From the NCBI GenBank assembly GCA_907163375.1, contig CAJQUW010003214.1:27233-91232 (forward strand): a stretch of 64,000 nucleotides of DNA. Direction: 5' to 3'. Below, in pieces: positions 55,250 to 64,000 of this stretch. Under the pieces are notes generated by a model that worked only from the letters and a program-made list of their open reading frames with translations, did not search any database and had not been told where the DNA came from. A program made the position numbers and the translations under genes. The stretch is from Prostheceraeus crozeri (taxonomy: Eukaryota > Platyhelminthes > Polycladida > Euryleptidae). The first letter of the stretch is position 1. Each line of letters opens with the position of its first letter.

Positions 55250-56840
55250 ACACTTTCAGATAACAATGTGTATCTTAATCTTTCGTCCAATACTTTATCT
55301 GTAATGCACAGGAAATTTAACCAAGGTCCGAAGAGCCTTGCCCATGTCTATCCCGAGCACAAAAACTTTATCATGTCTTTTATGTCAGTTTTACCTTCTT
55401 TGCCTTTTGTACACAGTTTACCCAAAATTCACAAGTAAAATGGTCATGTTCGTCCAATCAGTACTTGTTGTAATTTTCCATTTTTTAAGCTGGCGAAATA
55501 GTTATCCTATATAGTCACCTTTGCTGTGTTCATTTTCTTACTGTAATCAAAGAAATTCATATGATGTTTCGGAAAGAATTTCTGAAATCACTGTAAATCC
55601 TACTGATAAATTCGTTTCGCTTGATGTTGTTTCTCTTTTTACTAATGTTCCTTCATTTCCTACGATTTATTTTCTTTCTCGTCCTCCGTCCACTTCTATT
55701 GATTTACCTGTCCGTATTAATGCTTTTTGGATCTTATAAAACTGTCAGTTGATCTTAGGTATTTTTCGTTTGGTAACTGTTTCTATCAACAGATGATAAT
55801 CATTCATTTTCTAGTGTCCGTCATTTTGCTTTGGCATATGTATGGTGATGATGTTTTATCTTTATTTACTTTGGATTTAGATGTATCTTCATTCCTATTT
55901 TCATCATTATGATTTGTGCCCTACCATCAATTTAGCTTTTGATGAGAATCTAATACTTTAATTCCTTTTCTTGATGTTTTTCATTCATCGTTTCAATTGT
56001 TATTTAAGATTTTCTGTCAACCGAAAACCTTCACATTCGAATTCTTACTTGCACTGTTTTCATTCCATCTTCGCTTTATTAAAGACAATGTTGCCCACGC
56101 TTTGTTTTTACGTGCTATGCGTTCATGTATCACAGAACACTCGATGATGAATTTGCCTTAATGTATATTTCAATCTCTTTCTAAACTCGCTTATCCCTCC
56201 ACTGTTTTGAATAGAGGTAAATGTACCTTCTTTTCACTGAAACCTGTCACTCACAATGATTCTGCTCGGTTTTTCAGTTTCTTTTGTTCCTTCTCTTTAT
56301 ACTGCGAGAAATCATCATTTCACTCATTCCTTTGACCATCACCTTGTTTTTAAGCTTCCCTCATGCGTTCGACTTAAACCAATAATTGTAAGAAAACTTA
56401 CTGTGAATACCGGGCAAAAATTGTGTTTAAGAAATTGTGTCAATTTTTCAGTTTGTGTTTTATGTAGGAGGAACTGGACGATCCTTTGATACTCCTTTCA
56501 AAGAACAAAGAAAAGCTATTTCTAATTTTGATATGAATAATGCCCTTGCCTGCCATTCTCACAATACTGAACATTTTATTGATTTTTAAAATTTGTAAGT
56601 TTTGTCGCGTTGCAATAACCTGACTGTCAGACGAGTTTTATAATCTGCCTTTATTAAGTCCAATCAGCCTAATGTACAGAATCTTCAAGATGGTTTTTTA
56701 TCAAGATGATGTACTTACCGCAAAGAGACTTGTTAATAGCGCTCATGCCCGATTAATGTTGTAGCTTTGCATTCTGTCCACACTCTGTCCACTCCACTTT
56801 ACACTTGAAAATGGTTGTAGCATCACCCGGAACGTCATGA
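55250..56840 (+). pseudogene. Decayed Penelope-like element (family 2)
   Basis: Scattered RT remnants in changing frames: FVSLDVVSLFTNVP (motif A, about 55611-55652), LIKLSVDLRYFSFGNCFYQQ (about 55730-55790), and a GIY-YIG trace near 56440-56510 where GGAACTGGACGATCCTTTGA encodes the conserved GTGRSF-type segment. Many stops. The 3' end has a hammerhead-like motif at 56803. Same family as the fragment at 62828. Confidence 0.6.
56803..56839 (+). ncRNA. Degenerate hammerhead-like motif
   Basis: CTTGAAAATGGTTG, a loop, then TCACCCGGAACGTCATGA follow the CTGANGA-stem II-GAAA-CGTC order of Penelope hammerheads with several substitutions. Position at the 3' end of the decayed element supports the reading. 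Confidence 0.35.
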
Positions 56841-57662
56841 CTTCGACTTTAGTCTTCATAAATACATATCCTCTAATTCGGTGTGGTACTTTTATCCTAA
56901 TGATATCATTTGATCACAAAGGATATAAAGTCTATGAAGCTTGTAAAGATCCAACTGTCTATGCCGACATCAAAATGATTCATTATCTAGTACTCAAGGA
57001 CGACTACAGCATCTATGTTTCTAAACAAACGAAAATTGAAAAAAATCGAAATTTTTAGTCATAGAAACCCAACACTCTGTGATAATGAAAGACCTTACTT
57101 ATTACATGTGCTTTTCAGATATTTCCGAATGAATTTTTCAGACATTTCAAGATAGATTTGAGATTTCTCCAAAATGAATTTCAAATATCATCAGCGATCG
57201 GAAATCCTATATTTGAAAATCCATTGGAGAAATCTGAAATCGAGTCAGAAAAAGCTGAAATAAAAATGGAAAAGGTGTAGAACGCAAATGCACATTGAAA
57301 ATAATGACAACAGTTGCGCATTGCTGCTTCGACAGTGCACTTTGTAAAGATTCACGGCTATTATAAGAATAGTGGTCGGATTGCTAGATATCTGTATCAT
57401 CCAGCAGAGACAATACTAATTGAAAGTGTTATCATCTGTGAATGTGTCATTTAGTGCTGCATAGTTTGCAAATCTGTTTGTGAACTCGTTAGGAGGGAAA
57501 CTTTCAATATTTAATAGTTGCAGTTGGAAACAAAATGAAAATCACGGCTTCCCGACGCAATCGGCTTCATCGATTGTCAATACAATGGGCACTGAACAAC
57601 CGCTATCTAAACACATCTCAGGCTGCCTGACGATGAAGCCTGACGTGAAATGCAATGACCAC

Positions 57663-58351
57663 TTAAATTGTCATGATATGCTGGCGTGATCGAATGCCAG
57701 GTGCAACAAGTAGTTCTGCCCGACGAAGTGACTTCTCATATCTGGTGACAATGACGACAAAGTACGTGAGCAGAAATGCAGAAAATAATTGTTTCCTCAA
57801 ACGATGAGAAGACATAATTCCTTTTCTAGCATCACCAAAAAAGATATTTTGTATTGGCAGGTGAATTGATTTGTCATCAAAGTTAAGCTCATAAAGTGCT
57901 TCACCAGATTTGTGCGCAAGATCTTCATCTTTGATAAAGAAACTCAAGAACTCAAGGAAAATACATTCCAACTCTTCGTGTGTAGTTTCGTACAAGTGAG
58001 AGTGAACAAGTATAGAATACTGAAGCTTCCATAGAGTTTCAGTATCACAATGAGCCTCCTTCTTTCAACAAACAGGCGATCATTTATGCGCCACAGCCTT
58101 TTCAGACCAGCTTTCGTGAACTTCTTTTGACACAGTTTAGTTTGCAAGTTCATTAAAAAGTTTTGTGTGTCTTCTGAAACATTCATTCTTCGAAATATAT
58201 CAATGAGAAGCTGGCGATGAATACCAACATCTTTCTCTCCCAGGTAGGTGTAAAAGAAAACAGTACAAACATCTAAGAGCTCCAAAACGTGACATGCGCA
58301 TTCATAAGAAGAAAACCAGCGAGTAGAACAGTGGTCTAAAGGAAGATGCAA
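57663..58351 (-). pseudogene. hAT-like transposase fragment
   Basis: First frame (58351-about 58010): HCSTRWFSSYECACHVLELL, where the STRW motif is typical of hAT transposases, then helical sequence KKFTKAGLKRLWRINDRLF. Second frame (57995-57663): THEELECIFLEFLSFFIKDE, then IHLPIQNIFFGDARKGI. A frameshift lies near 58000. Both termini are missing. Similarity is to domesticated-type hAT proteins; assignment is moderate. Confidence 0.45.
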
Positions 58352-60330
58352 TGGAAGTTAGAGAATTTGGCTAACTGTCAGATAGGCATCCCTCCGATCA
58401 GGGGAAGAATTTAAAGTGATTGTGGAGATCAGTAAAAAGAGATTCGACATTAACTTCTAATGCTTGAGTGAACTTTTTTTGCGGCGTCATTTACATAATG
58501 GCAAGTATCCCAATCAATATCAGACAGATTTGGGCAATACCAGGTTTGTCCAATTAGAGCCTACCCTCATTAGTGTAGTCACCATAAGAAACTGAAATAC
58601 AACTGAAAAGTTGACACTTTGCAAAAAAAAGCGAAGCGCGAAATTTTTAGATTTTTCTGTTAGAATTGTCATTACAAACCGCATACCAACGTAGTAACGG
58701 GGGACAGAATGAAATGATTTCTGAATAGATTTTAGATTGGGCCAGGTACACGTGTGCTTCACGTTCTTCATTCAATTTTTTTCACAGTTTATTGATTATC
58801 TACACGACCCCCAAACCAAGACGTACTGGACATGTCCCTTTTTGCATGCATCCAACTCAATCCAACTACTCACTTAAGCTCACTCATTGAATTGAAGAAA
58901 CACCCGTTGAAGGGTTTTTTCACAATTGTGGATGTTTAGGAGCCAACCCTTCATCAGAGGACCACGATACACACTATCCACATCTCAGCCAGCATTCAAA
59001 ACCATCACAATTGCTCTCACCCAGGTCACGGTGGATCATGGGAAAGTAATCCTCTCTCGCATATCGAAACAGAAATCTAATAACATTCAATATTTAATGC
59101 TTCCTCGAAACTTTGAATTTAAGGTCATCATATCTCTTCGCGGAGAATTTGGCTGGCTACCTAATCCAGTCCAGTCAGACCTGTCTACACAACCCACTCA
59201 GATTGTGTGCGTGACGCAAACTATTCGGTGACTATTCGACCCCTCAATAGGTCAATGAAAGTCTTTTCCAGTCGACGAATAACTCCAAAGATAGTCTTCG
59301 CTCTAGTATAGCTGTTTCACTGGCGGCTCTACCTTGCACTCGTTGCGAATCTCTTGGATAGAGGATTTATGGTGCGGCTCTCAGAATGATGAACCAGCAT
59401 TCCATGTAGCGTCCTAAATGTAACTTCTCTCGCGGTTTTCATGAGACGCTGATGGTTGAAGCATTCATGTAACTTAATAATAATATTTTAGATTTAATTA
59501 GATTTTTTTAGATTTTATTTTAGATTTTTTTTAATATTTTAGACGACAGTCTGTTAGCGACGAAAACGCCTCTGGTTTACTGTATGCCTATTACAATAGT
59601 TTTTAAGACGCTTCGATTTCAGACACATTTTGTTTACATAACTTGCGTAGTCAATAAAATTCGTTATATGCTAGAAAATTGCCTTCTGTTTATCATGAAT
59701 AATAGCCTTTTCATATAAATCGTCAGTAAAGTGGAGTAATTTTTTCGAGCGGTGTGTACATACTCGGATTTTGAATGGTGAACGTCCTTGGAACAGAAAA
59801 CGGACTTCACCAGTCGACTCAGAATATATGAATTACTATTCAAAAGTGGTCTTGTTTTTCGATAAGATGTCATGATATCTGGAATAATTTTTCGAGCGGA
59901 ATTTAGCGGAATTTAACGTATCGTGCCTCGGAATCCGCCTGGCCCTGATGACTACCTTAATAATTTATACGATACTCTATCTGTAGATGCTCGGTAATTC
60001 ATCATAATAAAACAAAATACATAAAAGGTCGCAAGAAAGGCAAGAAAAAACTTGCTTATCTTTTTAGGATTCTACTGCAAATTTGCTATCATAGAAGTAC
60101 TATAAGTAGGCTACATGCACCTACAATGAAGGATATTATTAATATTTTCATTTTCCAGCTTTCATTCTTCTGGTATACTTGTCAATCATAATTTGTCGAA
60201 TATACTTACAGGTATTTGGCGCTTCTTCTAAGAGCTTTGAGATAAGGATCATTATGCATCCATTAAATCAAACAACTAAATTTTTAACGTTTGCAAAATG
60301 ATGGCAAATCTAATAGAAAAATGTCCTCAG
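58352..60330. other. No intact gene; isolated ribozyme-like motif
   Basis: On minus, CTGATGA (58957-58951) followed by AGGGTTGGCTCCT and AAAC resembles the hammerhead-like 3' end of Penelope elements, and CCCTTCAACGGGTG-type sequence follows, but no RT remnant was recognised beside it. A TTTTAGATTT simple repeat lies at 59480-59545. The rest shows nothing. Confidence 0.35.
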
Positions 60331-60413
60331 ACTTGAACCATTTAAGCACAAAAATTCCTTGACAGCCGAAGACGCTCCGTTTGACCCCACAAGGGCTCGT
60401 CAGTACAGCTCGA
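60331..60413. repeat. 82-bp dispersed repeat, copy 2 (partner at 35312)
   Basis: AGCCGAAGACGCTCCGTTT and AAGGGCTCGTCAGTACAGCT align with the copy at 35312-35393. Confidence 0.5.
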
Positions 60414-60414
60414 A

Positions 60415-62825
60415 ATGGTTCAAACTAGCCTAAAATATATAGAACTGGCTCTCTACAATCTTTATGATTAGCAAACCTGCGTTTACATGTATAGTCTAGG
60501 TTGGAGTGCAATTGTTGCCGGACTATGTTTATAGTGTGAATGTTAAGTGCAAATCAGGCATTAGTACGCATTGTTATCAATGTTTTTCTATGACTTCAAT
60601 ACGGAGATATAGGACCTAGTATGCTTGACAGCATGCATGATTCGTATAGATCGTGTACATGGCATATGCGAACGTATTTAATGCCATTGTATGAAATAAT
60701 GCTTTCTTGCGGTGTGGAGAGCTGTCATGGAGATTTACTGTTGCATGGGAATGAAATATCGCGTCACGCGGCAACCCTGTCTAGCTATACATGATCTCAG
60801 GAACGAGTACCCGCACATTGCAATTATTTCAAACGTTCGCTGAAAGAATGAAAAAAAAACAATATTTTTACATGATGGAGTAAATTTCATAGATAATTAA
60901 CATTGCAAAAAAATCGCGCGATTGATTCCGTGGCACGATTAATCGAGCGGAATCGATTAACTACGCCCGCCACTGCCGGTATGCTCTGGTGTACCTGAAA
61001 GGAACACATTTACACCCTTAGACTAGACGACACGGCGGTCCCGATCACTGTGCTAATTCTATATAACTTTCATACAATCAACTGCTGCTTCATCCATTTC
61101 GAAGATATCATATTCGAAATAGATGAAATATCAGATAGAGTTCGAAATAAGTTGGCCACACCCGATGTTTGGATCGTTCAATTTGCATGTAATGATTGAC
61201 TTGCTGTTAAAACAAAATACTCAGTTGAGCAAAATTTCGATCTTTATCTTCCAAAATATTTCAACTTTTGAGCCATTTTTATTCATTGACCTTCTAAAAA
61301 GTGGTGCATTTGCATTACCTATGATGTTATTTATGATGAGGCTAGTCTGATAAATATTAGTTAGAATAATTTCAAACGCGTCACAGCAAGGTCCCAAGTT
61401 CGACCCAGACGGATTGTCGAAACTGAGAAAAAGAATATTGGAAAAGAAAAAAAACGACACATCATTCTCTTTTAATGTTTCATTAATTTACACATTATAT
61501 CATTTCTATTTGATTTTATTGAAGTTGTGGAACCAGCCCGGCCTCTCATTCAAGATTTTTAATTAGTCAAACTGCATGAGAATACTAGATAGAATATTCA
61601 GTAGAAAAGGGTCGTTGAAGCATTCTTAAAGACCATGTTTCATTGTTGAATCACAAGCATCACGTCAATAATTATACTCGGTCAGAATCATTCACATGTA
61701 TATCAATGTCCACAATTCTATCAATATTTGCCTCCATTGCCATCCTGCCAATTTATCTGGATACGCCACACTGACATAGACAAGTCATTGACATTATAAA
61801 GCTCTTAATTAGCAATCCACCATTCAAATTGTGATGAACATCTAAAGTCACATGTACGTGCAAGCTGCTAGAATTATGATTCTGTTTTTTTCAATGACTT
61901 TGTTGCATCCAATCCAAGAGAAAAGGAAGATTAGCCAAATCACTGCTTCAAATTCGGTCAATTTGCGGAACATTCGGAGAAAGGGATCTCAGTGAACTTT
62001 TAATTTTTTATCAGTTTGTGGTATAGGGACGCGGCAAAGGCCTGCAATTAGTGGTCTGTTGCCTGACTGACACATAACTATGATATTGGCGAATTTCACA
62101 AGCGTCGCAATGAAAATACTGCAATGAAAATCGATTTTGCAATCAAACGCCATTTTCAGAATAATTAGAACATACTGTATATTAGACAACTGTTATTATA
62201 TCACAACTGAATATGTGACAGATAAAATCAATATCCGTTGTGACATCTGTCATAAAAGACATTTCCATTTTTGTTGCAATTACATAATTTTCGCGCTTCC
62301 CTTCAACCGAGCATCGCTTCAATATTCTTGCAATATAATAATCCAAAATATCAACTTCATTTGTCTTTATGCAATAAATGACATTTTATACAGTTGAAAA
62401 TATCCACCTTTGACTTTCATGCATTATGAAATATATGAATCATTGACGTTGGTCGAATTCCCTTCTTTGCAATCAATAATGTTGCCATTAAATCATACGC
62501 GTTTAAATAGAATGTGGCATTCCTCAAAAATTCAAACCTTTCAATTTTATAAGAAAAATTCCGTCATGACAAAATGTGCTTGAAATACCATAATTCATGA
62601 AATGAACATTAATTATCCGGACGTTTATACCACAAGGGTTTAATGGAGGACTAATCAAGAAGAAAAGCGTTGAGCTTTGTCTACAGACGTTCAATGTCTG
62701 CCGAAATCCCATTCTTTTGAGATGTCGGAATCAAATAAGGATAGGTTGAGGTTCATTCGCCTTGTAGTGAAACAGTGCGCCGGGTAGACCAGCAGAGCAT
62801 GTCCATCATGAGTATAAGAACTTCA
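60415..62825. other. No feature recognised
   Basis: AT-rich DNA without recognisable coding or mobile sequence. Confidence 0.4.
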
Positions 62826-62827
62826 TC

Positions 62828-63427
62828 ATGTATTTTAAATCTGTTATTCTTTCTTTACTTTATGCATACGGTTTATCCAAAATTCAAAAGGAAAATTGCC
62901 TTATTCGTCCTATCATTGCTTGCAGTTATTCACCATATTTCAAGTTAGCGAGAGAGCTATCCCGTATATTGTCACTTTTAGTTGGTTTATTTTATTTTGA
63001 TCATTTGAAAATTTCGCATGATCTTTTGGAAAGAATTTCTAAAATCAATGTAAATCCTACTAATGAATTTATTTCGTTTGATGATGTTTCTCTTTTTACT
63101 TATGTTCCTTTATCTCCTAAGATTGATTTTCTCCCTTGTGGTCTTCCGTCCATTTCTTTTGATTTACCTGTCAGTATTAATTGCTTTTTAGATCTTGTAA
63201 AGTTGTCCGTTGATATTAGCTATTTTTCGTTTGGTGACTGTTTCTATAAACCGATTTTTGGTGTTGCGATGGGTATATGGTCATACCCATATGGTGTATG
63301 GGAAATTATCATGTTTAAGGAAATTATCTTGAGGTTGAGCATGAAGGCAATAGAAGGTCTTGGAGTTGCTAATTTAACAAATATTAGGCTACCTCTCCAA
63401 GGCTGTCATGACACGGAGGATCTGTAA
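62828..63427 (+). pseudogene. Penelope-like RT fragment (family 2)
   Basis: Open for 199 codons. RT motifs: YGLSKIQKENCLIRPIIACS, FISFDDVSLFTYVP (motif A region) and LVKLSVDISYFSFGDCFYKP, then GVAMG, where similarity stops (about 63270) and unrelated sequence follows, so the copy is cut before the YxDD box. Same family as 55250-56840, with fewer stops. Confidence 0.6.
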
Positions 63428-63429
63428 AA

Positions 63430-64000
63430 TACCATCATTCCTTCTGCATTACTATCATGATCAGTCAATTCCTTTGTAATTTCTGTAAAACTACAAAAAT
63501 TTGCATATCTAACATTTGGTGACAAAACCCGAATGCACTCACCTCGAGTTCATTTAATAAAATCAAGAGTGTATACACATTGGGGATTTAACGAATGCGG
63601 AGTTACCACTCTACTTAATACACTTACTCTATGCCACAATGTACATGCAGTTTCGATTTTATTAGATGAACTCGAGTTGTGATCCAGCATCACATGTGAG
63701 ATATGCAAAGTTTGACAGTTTTGGAGAAATTAACATTGAATTGACTGATCATGATAGCAACATAGAAGAAAAAGTGGAATTTTACAAATCCTCCGAGTCA
63801 TGACGGCCTGGGAGAGGCAATGTCTTTTATAACAGCTTCTATGGAAGTGAGTATTACTTTAATGCTCAGTAGTCTTTTTAATAAGAGTATTTTCTTAACG
63901 TAATCATGTTACAAACTACCTGTCATTGAGAGAGCAAAATATAGTAATCAAAGACGATGAACATAATTAACTTTAAAAGATGCAGGCTAAATGGGTCCAC
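63430..64000. other. No feature recognised at right edge
   Basis: AT-rich, no supported feature. Confidence 0.4.

Noticed and set aside
24600-57260. CAGAT/GATCT-rich segments at about 24600-24790 and 57110-57290 as copies of one repeat
   Set aside because: Similarity is limited to short shared words; alignment over the full length was not convincing.
61380-61425. B-box-like AAGTTCGACCC suggesting a tRNA or SINE
   Set aside because: No A box or cloverleaf at the right distance.
1-64000. CRISPR arrays, rRNA genes, bacterial operons
   Set aside because: None seen; spliced genes, TATA/CCAAT promoters and animal transposons show eukaryotic DNA.

Overview
This is a window of an AT-rich invertebrate animal genome. 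Nearly everything recognisable in it is mobile DNA: a 20-kb Polinton/Maverick (adintovirus-like) provirus, Penelope-like retroelements with GIY-YIG endonucleases, an RTE-like LINE, mariner, hAT and P-element fragments, fold-back MITEs and a tRNA-derived SINE. No ordinary host gene could be recognised. Spliceable introns, CCAAT/TATA promoters and AATAAA signals fit a metazoan; the phylum cannot be fixed from this sequence.

Region 1 (about 0.5-21.1 kb) is the provirus. On the left are small accessory genes, including a broken zinc/coiled-coil gene, a short acidic ORF and an inverted pair of related ORFans. Next comes protein-primed DNA polymerase B (4611-8581, +), broken at least six times. Then come two tandem paralogues of the F54H12.2-like Polinton family (8763-11625, -; one broken, one intact). 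A plus-strand block (11664-12934) encodes two PC4-like proteins and a two-repeat TATA-binding-protein homologue. A very compact minus-strand virion block reads 17840 to 12987: basic protein, packaging ATPase, PW-like protein, chromodomain integrase, pVI-like protein, major capsid protein and adenain-like protease. Further right are a palindromic MITE, an N-terminal-polymerase-like fragment, a DEDDh exonuclease-like gene and a spliced gene with a RING-like tail. The terminal inverted repeats were not found.

The provirus shows its own expression rules. Four genes share one promoter layout: CCAAT, then TATA, then about 30 nt to TCATTC. At least two genes have a start codon that is immediately followed by a short GTAAGT intron. 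Two genes end in a duplicated structured element resembling a histone-mRNA 3' stem-loop. With the TBP and PC4 homologues this suggests a virus-encoded transcription module. The copy is dead as a unit (polymerase, integrase, capsid and protease are broken), while the ATPase, PW-like, basic and one F54H12.2-like ORF remain open.

Region 2 (21.1-40.1 kb) is gene-poor: short repeats, a 1,034-bp hAT-type non-autonomous element with an 8-bp duplication, a truncated RTE-like LINE (26.4-28.3 kb) and a P-element transposase exon (31.4-32.2 kb). Region 3 (40.15-44.46 kb) is a well-preserved Penelope-like insertion with pseudo-LTRs, an inverted tail and a 14-bp target duplication. Region 4 (44.5-64 kb) holds a SINE, a mariner element, a second P-element fragment, two older Penelope fragments, an hAT-like transposase fragment and long featureless AT-rich DNA.
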